A DNA stretch of 51,027 nt from Deltaproteobacteria bacterium (GTDB lineage: Bacteria; Desulfobacterota; Binatia; Binatales; Binataceae). The stretch is from assembly GCA_021817345.1 (NCBI GenBank), contig JAKAVC010000009.1, positions 1 to 51,027 of the forward strand, given 5' to 3'. The position numbers and the translations under genes are program-made. The notes under the pieces were generated by a model. That model had not been told where the DNA came from. It worked only from the letters and a program-made list of their open reading frames with translations, and did not search any database. This document shows positions 43,731 through 51,027 of this stretch, one piece after another. The number at the start of each line of letters is the position of its first letter. Positions within the stretch are counted from its first letter, which is position 1.

Positions 43731-46277
43731 ATGGAAGTCCAGGCGAAAACCGAACATTTCCGCATCCGCGGGATGCATTGCGCGAACTGCGCCCTCACGA
43801 TCGAGGGCGCGATCGGCGAGATGCCCGGCGTGCGCGAGGCGCGGGTCAATTTCGCCGCCGAGACGCTTACCGTGCAAGCCGAGCCGTCGGTCTCGCGCCG
43901 CGAGATCGAGGAGCGCGTGGCGAAGGCGGGCTACCAGGCGCTCGAACCGGCCGCCGAAGCGGGCGCCGGCGAGTCGGCGCTCGACAGGACTGAGGCGCGG
44001 CGAAACCTCGCGTGGGTTGTGGCAAGCGCAATCGGCGCGGCGCTCGTGATAGCGCTTGCGCACGTTGGCGGCCGCAAGGCCGAGCTTGGCGAATTCGCGG
44101 TCGCCACTATCGTGATGTTCACCGCGGGGCTGACGTTCTATCGCGGAGCGTGGCTCGCGCTTCGCAACCGCACCGCGAACATGGACACGCTGGTCGCGCT
44201 CGGAATCAGCGCCGCGTACTTCTACTCGGTGCTGACGACATTCCCGGCGATTTTCTTCTCCGGGCCGGTCTTCTTCGACACCTCGGTCGAGCTGATCCTG
44301 TTCATCCGCTTCGGCAAATACCTGGAGTCGCGGGCGCGCGGGCGCGCGATGGCGGCGTTGCGCGCGCTGCTCTCGCTGGTGCCCGACGACGCGATCGTTA
44401 TCCGCGACGGGCGCGAAACCGCCGTCAAGGCCTCGGAAATCCGAAAGGGTGACACGGTCGTTGTGCGGCCCGGCACGCGCATTCCCGTGGATGGGAAAGT
44501 CGCTGGCGGATACAGCGCGGTGGACGAGTCGATGCTCACCGGCGAATCGATGCCGGTCGAAAAGGGCGTGGGCGACGACGTCTCGGGCGGAACGCTCAAC
44601 ATGAGCGGCGCACTCACGGTCACGGCGACGCGGGTCGGCGCCGAGACCGCGCTCGCGCAGATCGTCAGGATGGTCGAGGAGGCGCAGGCGGACCGCGCGC
44701 CGATTCAGCGGCTGGCGGATTTCGTCGCGGCGCGCTTCGTGCCGAGCGTGATCGCGATCGCGATTCTGACCTTTGCCGCGTGGGCGTGGTTCGGGCCGAG
44801 CGCGGTGATGGCGCTTACGGCGGCGACCGCGGTGCTGGTGATCGCGTGCCCGTGCGCGATGGGCCTGGCGACGCCGACCGCGCTGATGGTCGGAAGCGGG
44901 GTGGGGCTTCGCGCGGGAATCCTTTTCAAGCGCGCTTCCGCGCTCGAACTGATAACCCGCGTCAAGGTGATGTTCTTCGACAAGACCGGCACGCTGACCG
45001 AGGGAAGGCCCGAAGTCGAATCGATAGCGGTTGTCGGCGGCGTCGGCGAATCGCAGGCGCTTGCGCTGGCCGCGGCGGCCGCCTCCGGCTCGGTGCATCC
45101 GCTCTCACGCTCGGTCGTCGCCTGCGCGCAGGCGCTCGGAATCGAAGCGCCGAAGGCCGGGAAGATCGAAGAGGCGCCCGGGATGGGCGTGACCGGCGAG
45201 CTTGACGGCTCAAGGCTCGCGCTCGGCAATGCGCGGCTGATGGAGAGGCGCGGCGTCGCAATCGGCGCCGAGGCGCGCGCCGAAGCGCAGCGCCTTGCGG
45301 CGTCGGCCGCAACGCCCCTTTACCTCGCGCGCGACGGCGCGGTTCTCGCCGTGCTTGGTTTTCGCGATCCGGAAAAGCCCGAGGCGAAAGGCGCGCTGGA
45401 AGAAGTGCGTGGGATGGGCATCCGCACCGTGATGCTCTCGGGCGACAATCATGGGGTTGCGCAAGCGGTCGCCGCGCGGCTTGGAATCGACGAATTTCAC
45501 GCCGAACTCAGGCCCGAGGACAAGATCGCGATTGTCCGGCGCTGCAAGTCCGAAGGGATGTTCACGGCGATGGTCGGCGACGGTATCAATGACGCGCCGG
45601 CGCTTGCCGCCGCCGATATCGGAATCGCGATTGGCTCGGGAACCGACGCGGCGAAGGAGACCGGAGAGGTCGTGCTCACCCGCAACGACCTTTACGATAT
45701 CGTGCGCGCGCTCGAGCTCGGCCGCCTGACACTTCGCAAGGTGAAGCAGAATCTGTTCTGGGCGTTCTTCTACAATACGCTCGGCATTCCGATCGCGGCG
45801 GGCGCGCTCTATCCGTTTTTTGGAATAACCCTGAACCCGGCGTTCGCGGGCCTTGCGATGGCGCTTTCGAGCGTGAGCGTGGTCAGCAATGCGCTGCTGC
45901 TTGGATTCGCCGAAAAGCGCCTCGCCACGATAGGCCCGGGCGCGCGCCCGCGTGGCCAGGAGCATCCGGGTGCGACGCGCGCACCGGCGATAATCGAAAT
46001 TTCAGCGACCCCTGCGGCCGCGTCGGAGCGGGCCGCGGCCGTCGCGGATACGGGTTCGGTCAACGGCAACCCGAAGGAGAGTCACGAGATGGCGAGCAAA
46101 CTTAAATGTTCGAAATGCGGATACGAGATGGCGATGCCGAATCATTGCAACAAGCCGATGCATGTCGGCGCCGTGAAGGGCCGCGATGAACTGGTGTGCT
46201 GGATGGGTCCCGACTGCGGCCATCAGGAAATTCCGAGCCATTGCGGCACGCCGATGCAGGAAGTCGCAACCGCCTGA
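43731..46277 (+). CDS. copA: copper-exporting P1B-type ATPase with C-terminal metal-binding module
   Basis: CopA pumps Cu(I) out of the cytoplasm. The 848-aa protein has an N-terminal HMA domain (GMHCANC, about residues 14-20), eight membrane helices, the CPC transport motif in [15 protein letters not shown] (about 371-385), the phosphorylated Asp in DKTGTLTEG (about 416), [16 protein letters not shown], and the Cu(I)-type helix 7/8 residues [11 protein letters not shown] and [15 protein letters not shown]. After helix 8 comes an unusual linker of about 55 residues and a 62-residue Cys/His/Met-rich module with its own ribosome-binding site and ATG (46089). The length exceeds typical CopA because of this tail. 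Confidence 0.95.
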   Translation: MEVQAKTEHFRIRGMHCANCALTIEGAIGEMPGVREARVNFAAETLTVQAEPSVSRREIEERVAKAGYQALEPAAEAGAGESALDRTEARRNLAWVVASAIGAALVIALAHVGGRKAELGEFAVATIVMFTAGLTFYRGAWLALRNRTANMDTLVALGISAAYFYSVLTTFPAIFFSGPVFFDTSVELILFIRFGKYLESRARGRAMAALRALLSLVPDDAIVIRDGRETAVKASEIRKGDTVVVRPGTRIPVDGKVAGGYSAVDESMLTGESMPVEKGVGDDVSGGTLNMSGALTVTATRVGAETALAQIVRMVEEAQADRAPIQRLADFVAARFVPSVIAIAILTFAAWAWFGPSAVMALTAATAVLVIACPCAMGLATPTALMVGSGVGLRAGILFKRASALELITRVKVMFFDKTGTLTEGRPEVESIAVVGGVGESQALALAAAAASGSVHPLSRSVVACAQALGIEAPKAGKIEEAPGMGVTGELDGSRLALGNARLMERRGVAIGAEARAEAQRLAASAATPLYLARDGAVLAVLGFRDPEKPEAKGALEEVRGMGIRTVMLSGDNHGVAQAVAARLGIDEFHAELRPEDKIAIVRRCKSEGMFTAMVGDGINDAPALAAADIGIAIGSGTDAAKETGEVVLTRNDLYDIVRALELGRLTLRKVKQNLFWAFFYNTLGIPIAAGALYPFFGITLNPAFAGLAMALSSVSVVSNALLLGFAEKRLATIGPGARPRGQEHPGATRAPAIIEISATPAAASERAAAVADTGSVNGNPKESHEMASKLKCSKCGYEMAMPNHCNKPMHVGAVKGRDELVCWMGPDCGHQEIPSHCGTPMQEVATA
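46089..46277 (+). CDS. internal in-frame start giving a free metal-binding module of copA
   Basis: Within the 3' end of copA, AAGGAG (46074-46079) lies nine bases before an in-frame ATG. The resulting 62-aa protein has two CxxC-like or single Cys sites (Cys 7, 10, 20, 37, 43, 52) and two PxHCxxPM units (HCNKPM and HCGTPM, about residues 19-24 and 51-56) with extra His and Met. It resembles small stand-alone Cys/His/Met proteins that I believe occur beside copper ATPases elsewhere. I infer that it may be made both as the tail of CopA and as a free copper chaperone. Independent translation is not proven. Confidence 0.5.
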   Translation: MASKLKCSKCGYEMAMPNHCNKPMHVGAVKGRDELVCWMGPDCGHQEIPSHCGTPMQEVATA

Positions 46278-46311
46278 GTCTCGCACGCCGCATACGCGCG
46301 CGCATCTCAGA

Positions 46312-46333
46312 GCGGCGCGCGGGTTTGCGCCGC
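46312..46333. terminator. hairpin between convergent copA and DUF885 gene
   Basis: GCGGCGC (46312-46318) pairs perfectly with GCGCCGC (46327-46333) in the 57-bp gap between two convergent genes. No long T run follows on either strand, so termination is probable but not certain. Confidence 0.4.
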
Positions 46334-46334
46334 C

Positions 46335-48152
46335 CTAAAGCGGCGAGCCCGCGGTACCGAGAAGCGCGCGGCGGATAAGCGGTATCGGGAGTCCGCCCTC
46401 GGCGAGAAATTCGTCGTGGAATTTCTCCAGGGTGAACGCCGCGCCTTCTTTTTTGCGGAGATCGGCGCGCAGCTTGAGGATCATCAGTTTTCCCAGTTCG
46501 TAGCGCAGGTAGCCGGGATCCTCGGTTCCGCGCAGCGCCTCGACGCGCGCGTTGTTCGGCGTCATGTAGGCGTTTTTCTCGAAAAACGCCGTCGCCTGCG
46601 CGACCGTCATCCCTTCGGTGTGCATCTTGATTCCGACCAGGTAGCGGCACGCGCGCAGCAGGGCGAGTTGCAGCATCGCGAGCCGATACTTCGGCTTGTC
46701 CCGGTGAAGTCCCTCGTCGAGCATCATCTGCTCGCAGTAAAACGCCCATCCTTCGACGTTCGCGCCCGAATAATAGAGCGAGCGCACCAGGTCGGGATTG
46801 TGCCGGTTATAGAGGAACTGCACGTAATGGCCCGGATAGACCTCGTGCACCGAGATGTCCGAAATCAGCGGCCGTGAGAAAAATTCCAGCAGTTGCTCGC
46901 GCCGCGCGGCCGGCCACGACGGGTCTGGCAGCGTCACATAGAAATACGCCTCGGCGGATTTCTCGAACGGCCCCGGCGTGTCCATCGAGGCGAACGTCGT
47001 TGCGCGCATGAACGGCGGCGTCTCGCGCACGAGCGGCTCCGGTCCCGGCGGAAGCGTGACGATACGATGCGCGATGACGAACGCGCGCAGCGCGGCGAGA
47101 CCCGCTTTCACTTCGGGGATGACCTTGTCGGCAGGCGGATGCTCGCGATTGACCATCGCGGCGACTTCGGCCGGAGTGCGCGAGGGATCGATTTCATGCG
47201 CGGTCCGATCGAACTCGATTTGAACCGCCGCAAGCTCCTTCTCGCCCACGGCTTCCAACTGGGTGAGCGGCGCGTTGACCATGTCGTCGTCGGCGAGCAT
47301 CCGCCGATACGCGGGCGTTCCGATCGCATAGCTGCCGCGCGCCCGCGCCATCAGGTGGCCGCGCAGCCATCGCGCATAATCCTCGATTGCGGCTGTCAGC
47401 CGCGCGTTCGCCTTCTCGAAGGCGGCCTTGTCGGGACCGTCGGGCACGGAGGCGAACGCCCTGGGCAGATCGCTTTTGAAGAACGCGAGCGTCGCCGGCA
47501 TGTCCGCGAGCACGATCTCGATTGCGACCGGCGGCGTGCGAGAGGCCGTCAGATTGTCCCGCGCCGCCGCCAGATTGGCGAGCGCGGCGGTCTCGCGCGC
47601 CGTAACCGAGCGCATCCGGACCTCGGCGGGCGCGAAATTGCGCTGAATCAGGCTGTAGATCGCGGAAGTCGGAAGATACATCGCGGGATCGCGTTCGAAC
47701 TGGCGAACCTCCTCGTTCCACAGAAGCTCGCTGTCGGTCTGCGCGACTAGCCATTGGCGATCGGCGCGATCCTCGGGCGAAAGTTGACTCGGGATGAACG
47801 CCTCGAAGGCGCGCTTCCAGTTCGTGGCGTGCAGGATCCGCTCGGCGATCCCGCCGCGCGAAAGATCCGCAACCCGAGAGTCGTAGCGATGGTCGCCTTG
47901 GGCGGTTGCCCATCCCGGGGCGAGCCTAAGTTCGGATTCGATAAAGTCGCGGACCTCGGCGCGGAAGCGCGCGTCGGCCGGGTAGTGAACCTCTGCCGTC
48001 TCGGGCGCCGCGGGCGGCGCCGTTCGCCCGGCGCATCCGGCGGCTATCGCGGTACACAACGCCGCGGCGAGAACCGGCGGGACAAGCTTTCGCCGGCGGA
48101 CGGGCAAGGATGAAGACCGCGCGACGCGCAAGGCAAAGCCGTGGACACTCAT
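46335..48152 (-). CDS. DUF885-family lipoprotein, probable metallopeptidase-like
   Basis: This 605-aa protein belongs to the DUF885 family. It has an N-terminal signal with a lipobox-like IAAGC near residue 39, so it is probably envelope-anchored. The family hallmark HEVYPGHYVQFLYN (about residues 437-450) has an HExxxGH arrangement that may bind a metal, followed by EGWAFYCEQMMLDEG, which supplies a conserved Glu. The rest is predicted mostly helical. DUF885 members have no firmly established substrate as far as I know; peptidase activity is a family-level suggestion. It is divergent from the oxidase operon and convergent with copA. Confidence 0.9.
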   Translation of the reverse strand: MSVHGFALRVARSSSLPVRRRKLVPPVLAAALCTAIAAGCAGRTAPPAAPETAEVHYPADARFRAEVRDFIESELRLAPGWATAQGDHRYDSRVADLSRGGIAERILHATNWKRAFEAFIPSQLSPEDRADRQWLVAQTDSELLWNEEVRQFERDPAMYLPTSAIYSLIQRNFAPAEVRMRSVTARETAALANLAAARDNLTASRTPPVAIEIVLADMPATLAFFKSDLPRAFASVPDGPDKAAFEKANARLTAAIEDYARWLRGHLMARARGSYAIGTPAYRRMLADDDMVNAPLTQLEAVGEKELAAVQIEFDRTAHEIDPSRTPAEVAAMVNREHPPADKVIPEVKAGLAALRAFVIAHRIVTLPPGPEPLVRETPPFMRATTFASMDTPGPFEKSAEAYFYVTLPDPSWPAARREQLLEFFSRPLISDISVHEVYPGHYVQFLYNRHNPDLVRSLYYSGANVEGWAFYCEQMMLDEGLHRDKPKYRLAMLQLALLRACRYLVGIKMHTEGMTVAQATAFFEKNAYMTPNNARVEALRGTEDPGYLRYELGKLMILKLRADLRKKEGAAFTLEKFHDEFLAEGGLPIPLIRRALLGTAGSPL

Positions 48153-48249
48153 CTGCGCTCACAATGGCAGGAACTGTCCGTTGAATCGAGGTTGTGCGCA
48201 TCATGGCGCGGCTTCGGCAATCAGGTGGGTGAATGTTTATTGTTGGATT

Positions 48250-48278
48250 TGCGACAAGCGGCAGCATTCGTTACACTT
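48250..48278 (+). promoter_or_regulatory. probable promoter of the ba3 oxidase operon
   Basis: TTGCGA (48250-48255), exactly 17 bp, and TACACT (48273-48278) lie about 30 bases before the first small gene. The match is good, and the position supports the ATG at 48309 as the first start. Confidence 0.5.
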
Positions 48279-48308
48279 GCGCCGCTTTTCGTTGCGGGCA
48301 CCCTGAAG

Positions 48309-48515
48309 ATGAGTAGCAAACTCGTTATCGCGGCGGTCCTGTTCATGCTGGTTGCTCCACCGATAGTGCTGTACGTATGGGGGGTGGTGGACGAAGTTCT
48401 GACCGGCAACTTCCATATCATTCCAATAATCATCGCCGTGGTTCTCGCATGTGTGTTTGTCGCGGCCGCGTACGCTTTCGGCCGCGTGGTCAGCAAGACC
48501 GAACAGCGCGGTTAG
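48309..48515 (+). CDS. small two-helix membrane protein at the head of the oxidase operon
   Basis: This 68-aa protein has two membrane segments (about residues 4-26 and 34-56) and a short charged tail. The ATG at 48309 is chosen because a probable promoter lies just upstream, and because the longer open frame before it runs through that promoter. I recognise no family. It is 24 bp before the subunit IIa gene, so it is likely part of the oxidase operon as an assembly factor or an extra subunit, but this is inference. Confidence 0.6.
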   Translation: MSSKLVIAAVLFMLVAPPIVLYVWGVVDEVLTGNFHIIPIIIAVVLACVFVAAAYAFGRVVSKTEQRG

Positions 48516-48539
48516 CATACCGCGTCGCCGGAGGCCGTG

Positions 48540-48686
48540 ATGTCAGACGAGACGCGCAGGCAGCCTGATATTCCAGAGTTTGATTCCATCCCACCGCCGA
48601 CCGGTACGCTGTTCGTGCTGCTGGTTTATCTCGCGATCCTGGCTGGGATGTGGGGCACGATGTACTTCTACCTGCTGGGCAAGTAG
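48540..48686 (+). CDS. ba3-type oxidase small subunit IIa
   Basis: This 48-aa protein has one membrane helix (TGTLFVLLVYLAILAGMWGTMYFYLL, about residues 21-46) and a Pro-rich N-terminus (IPEFDSIPPPTG), the pattern of subunit IIa in Thermus-type ba3 oxidases. In that family it packs beside subunits I and II and supplies the helix missing from subunit II. CGGAGG lies five bases before the ATG. Subunit II begins 4 bp after its stop. Confidence 0.8.
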   Translation: MSDETRRQPDIPEFDSIPPPTGTLFVLLVYLAILAGMWGTMYFYLLGK

Positions 48687-48690
48687 GACA

Positions 48691-49185
48691 ATGAACCACG
48701 AGGCTGAACGCTACGAAAGATTCTTCCTGATAATCTCGGGCGTGTTCCTGGTGGGGTTCCTGCTGGTGTTGGCTTACACTTCGGTCCACATGCGGGTGAT
48801 GCTTCCGGGCAGGGTCGGGACGATCGAGGCCAATCCGGGCGAGTCACTCGCCGCGGCGGTGTTCCGCACCCCTCCGTTCAATCATCTGGGCGTAACCAAG
48901 GTCGGCCCCGACGAGTACCAGGCAGTGTATTTTGCCCAGGCGTGGGCGTTTTTTCCCCGCGAGATAGATCTTCCGGTGGGAGCGCGGGTCAAGTTCATAG
49001 CCACCTCTGTTGACGTCACTCACGGCTTCTTCATCGCCGGGACGCGGGTGAACATGATGCTGTTGCCGGGGCAGATATCGGAGGAAACCTACACCTTCCG
49101 CAAACCTGGCAAATATCTGCTGCTATGCCATGAGTATTGCGGACTTCTGCATCACACGATGCATGCGTGGGTGATAGTGAAATGA
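48691..49185 (+). CDS. cbaB: ba3-type cytochrome c oxidase subunit II (CuA)
   Basis: Subunit II takes electrons from cytochrome c through a two-copper CuA centre on the periplasmic side. The 164-aa protein has one N-terminal membrane helix (about residues 11-31) and a cupredoxin domain. The ligands are visible in SVDVTHGF (His) and CHEYCGLLHHTM (Cys, Glu carbonyl, Cys, His, Met). The single anchor and short length are typical of the B-family. Its stop overlaps the subunit I start by 4 bp. Confidence 0.95.
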   Translation: MNHEAERYERFFLIISGVFLVGFLLVLAYTSVHMRVMLPGRVGTIEANPGESLAAAVFRTPPFNHLGVTKVGPDEYQAVYFAQAWAFFPREIDLPVGARVKFIATSVDVTHGFFIAGTRVNMMLLPGQISEETYTFRKPGKYLLLCHEYCGLLHHTMHAWVIVK

Positions 49186-50846
49186 GTACGCCTATCGTCG
49201 CGGCGCCGGACGGGTTCGCGCTTCCCCAGGAGCAACGCAGATTCATCAAGTGGACGATTTATCTCGGGTTCATCGTCCTGGCCTTCGGCGTCCTTAACGG
49301 ACTCGACCAGGCGCTGAACTACGCGCACATAGACATATTCAGGTTCTTCCCCGGGATGAGAACCTACTACCAGGGGCTTACCGCGCACGGCGTATTCAAC
49401 GCGATCGTCATGACTTTCGCGTTCGCCAACGGCTTCGTCGCGCTGCTGGTCGCGCGCGGGCTCGGGACGAAGCTGAACTCGGGAATTCTGGCCGCGTCCT
49501 TTTTCACGATCCTGATTGGGACACTGCTGACCGCGGGCGCGATCGTGAGCGGCACGGCGAGCGTGCTGTACACCTTCTATGCCCCGTTGGAAGCGAGCTG
49601 GCCGTTTTACCTGGGGCTCGCGCTGGTGGTGATCAGCACGTGGATCACCTCGCTCAACCTGTTCGTGACGCTGGCGAAGTTTCGCCGCGAGCATCCCGGC
49701 GAACGGATTCCGCTGCTCGCCTACATGGGCGTGGCAACCTACATCTTCTGGGACATCGCTTCGGCCGGAATCGCGATTGAAGTCGTGGTGTTCCTGCTGC
49801 CGTGGTCGCTTGGGCTGTGGCACGGAGCGGACCCGATGGTCGATCGCACGTTGTTCTGGTTCACCGGCCATCCGATCGTCTACTTCTGGCTGTTGCCCGT
49901 ATATATGTCGTGGTACGGGATGATCCCGCGGCAGGTTAACGGAGCGTTGTTCAGCGATTCGGTGGTCAGGATAGTATTTCTGCTTTTCCTGATTATCATT
50001 CCGGTCGGATTTCATCATCAGTTCGTCGATCCGGGCGTGCCGCGGGGACTCAAGTACGCGGTGGCCGTGATGACCTTTGCGCTCTTCGTGCCGAGCCTGA
50101 TGACGGCGTTTTCCGTGATGTACGCGCTGGAGATCGGCGGGCGGCGCGCGGGCGGCAGCGGGCTCATAGGATGGTTCTTCCGCATCCCGTGGAAAGACCC
50201 TTCCGTGTGCGCGCAGGTGCTCGCGATGCTGGCGTTCATGCTGGGCGGAATTACCGGCTTGATGAACGCGAGCTACAACATGAACCTGGAGATTCACAAC
50301 ACGACTTTCGTGCCCGGCCATTTCCATCTGACGGTCGGAACGGCGGTCGCGCTCTCGATCATGGGAATCGCCTACTGGCTGGTTCCGTATCTCGAACAGA
50401 AGGAACTGTGGAGCGCGAAGGCCGGACTGGTGTCGTCGTGGCTCTACTTCATCGGCGTGCTGATTTTCGCGCGCGGGATGATCTCGGGTGGGCTGGCCGG
50501 GATGCCGCGCCGGACCGCGATATCGCTGATACCTTACGCCGAGCCGCCGGGATGGAGGCTGGCGGGAATCCTGGTCGGGGTTGGCGGCTCGATGATGTTC
50601 GCGGGCGCGCTGGTGTTCTTCGTGGTAATCGCGATGACGGTGCTGGCTGGAAAGCGGACGCAGATAGCCGACATACCGTATTCGGTAACGATCGCGAAGC
50701 CGCAGAATGCGGGATGGGAACTGAGCCTCGATCGGCTGCGCTACTGGATTGCGATAGCGGTCGTGCTGTGCGTGGTCGTTTACGGACCGTTCCTCGCAAG
50801 CCAGTTCCCGCTCCAGTTGAACATCCCTGGCTTCCGCGCGTTCTAG
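49182..50846 (+). CDS. cbaA: ba3-type cytochrome c oxidase subunit I
   Basis: This subunit reduces oxygen to water and pumps protons. The 554-aa protein has about 13 membrane helices. Haem ligands appear in LTAHGVFNAIVM (His) and in FVPGHFHLTVG (His pair). CuB ligands appear in FTGHPIVYFWLLP, which also has the Tyr that is cross-linked to His, and in GFHHQFVDPG. The sequence and gene order (IIa-II-I) match the B-family, which has high oxygen affinity. The ATG overlaps the subunit II stop. Confidence 0.96.
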   Translation: MSTPIVAAPDGFALPQEQRRFIKWTIYLGFIVLAFGVLNGLDQALNYAHIDIFRFFPGMRTYYQGLTAHGVFNAIVMTFAFANGFVALLVARGLGTKLNSGILAASFFTILIGTLLTAGAIVSGTASVLYTFYAPLEASWPFYLGLALVVISTWITSLNLFVTLAKFRREHPGERIPLLAYMGVATYIFWDIASAGIAIEVVVFLLPWSLGLWHGADPMVDRTLFWFTGHPIVYFWLLPVYMSWYGMIPRQVNGALFSDSVVRIVFLLFLIIIPVGFHHQFVDPGVPRGLKYAVAVMTFALFVPSLMTAFSVMYALEIGGRRAGGSGLIGWFFRIPWKDPSVCAQVLAMLAFMLGGITGLMNASYNMNLEIHNTTFVPGHFHLTVGTAVALSIMGIAYWLVPYLEQKELWSAKAGLVSSWLYFIGVLIFARGMISGGLAGMPRRTAISLIPYAEPPGWRLAGILVGVGGSMMFAGALVFFVVIAMTVLAGKRTQIADIPYSVTIAKPQNAGWELSLDRLRYWIAIAVVLCVVVYGPFLASQFPLQLNIPGFRAF

Positions 50847-50908
50847 GTTGCGAGACGATACTGCGAGTCATGGCCAGCCGATGAAGCTCGGAGGCCAGCG
50901 GGCGTCAA

Positions 50909-50948
50909 AACGGCGGCGGCGCCACGGGAGGTTGTCGGCGCCGCCGTT
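50909..50948. terminator. hairpin between the oxidase operon and the next gene
   Basis: AACGGCGGCG with GGCGCC (50909-50923) pairs with CGGCGCCGCCGTT (50936-50948) around a 12-base loop. On the minus strand the stem is followed by TTTT, so it can end the gene to its right, and it may also end the oxidase operon. Confidence 0.55.
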
Positions 50949-50953
50949 CGGGG

Positions 50954-51027
50954 TTATTCGCGGACGAGTTGCTTCAGGGCCGCGCGTACTGGCTTTCCGC
51001 CCGAGCGCCCGCAAGTTGCGCGACTTC
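50954..51027 (-). CDS. 3' end of an unidentified minus-strand gene
   Basis: On the minus strand a frame entering from the right edge reads TCGRSGGKPVRAALKQLVRE and stops at TAA 50954-50956, just before the hairpin. Codon third positions are mostly G or C and the placement of the terminator fits a gene end. Too little is present to identify the protein. Confidence 0.45.
   Translation of the reverse strand, partial: SRATCGRSGGKPVRAALKQLVRE

Overview
The window is GC-rich chromosomal DNA from a Gram-negative bacterium. lpxA (lipid A synthesis), two lipobox-bearing lipoproteins and a System I cytochrome c maturation cluster indicate an outer membrane and a periplasm. The order ftsH-folP-cdaA-cdaR-glmM, then pdxJ/nnr-tsaE-lysC-cimA, resembles the arrangement in Geobacter-like deltaproteobacteria. 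The CXXXY form of CcmE is also known from that broad group. I infer a deltaproteobacterial-type lineage (Desulfobacterota, Myxococcota or Binatota-like) but cannot place it more finely without searches.

Layout. 1-2.7 kb: an IS256-family transposase cut by the window edge that appears to have lost a catalytic Asp, a cytochrome P450 on the minus strand, and a tiny ClpX-type zinc-finger gene. 2.8-4.8 kb: a minus-strand fluoride operon with a recognisable fluoride riboswitch, a DUF190 protein with four CBS domains, and the fluoride channel CrcB. 4.9-10.3 kb: a small membrane protein, glycogen branching enzyme glgB, an unknown membrane-anchored protein, yacG, lpxA and a lipoprotein with an internal repeat. 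10.6-16.6 kb: the ccm cluster, ccmE-ccmF-ccmH-(CcmI-like zinc ribbon)-ccmA-ccmB-ccmC-ccmD. 16.7-18.1 kb: a DnaJ with half the usual zinc centre and a MerR-like partner. 18.2-25.7 kb: tilS, ftsH, folP, then the c-di-AMP/peptidoglycan-precursor set cdaA-cdaR-glmM. 25.7-26.5 kb: pdxJ on the opposite strand. 26.6-32.6 kb: the NAD(P)HX repair enzyme, tsaE, lysC, cimA and cysE. 32.7-43.3 kb: a dense block for sulfur transfer, tRNA modification, ribosome assembly and translation (iscS, mnmA, mtaB, rnc, era, der, guaA, gltX), then clpP with a clear terminator. 43.4-46.3 kb: csoR-copA copper export. 46.3-48.2 kb: a DUF885 lipoprotein on the minus strand. 48.3-50.8 kb: a ba3-type cytochrome oxidase operon.

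How the parts connect. The ccm cluster would supply c-type cytochromes that can donate electrons to the ba3 oxidase, whose copper supply is balanced by CsoR/CopA. IscS supplies sulfur to MnmA, while TsaE and MtaB act one after the other on the same tRNA base (t6A, then ms2t6A). CdaA, CdaR and GlmM couple c-di-AMP to cell-wall precursor synthesis.

Most of the window is conserved housekeeping. The points most worth following are the CopA gene whose C-terminal metal-binding module has its own ribosome-binding site and start codon; the mixed cytochrome c maturation system (cysteine-type CcmE with a CxCxC-type CcmH and a zinc-ribbon CcmI-like protein); the fluoride-riboswitch operon led by a DUF190/CBS protein; and a CsoR operator lying on the promoter and start codon of csoR. 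I saw no rRNA, tRNA or CRISPR array.
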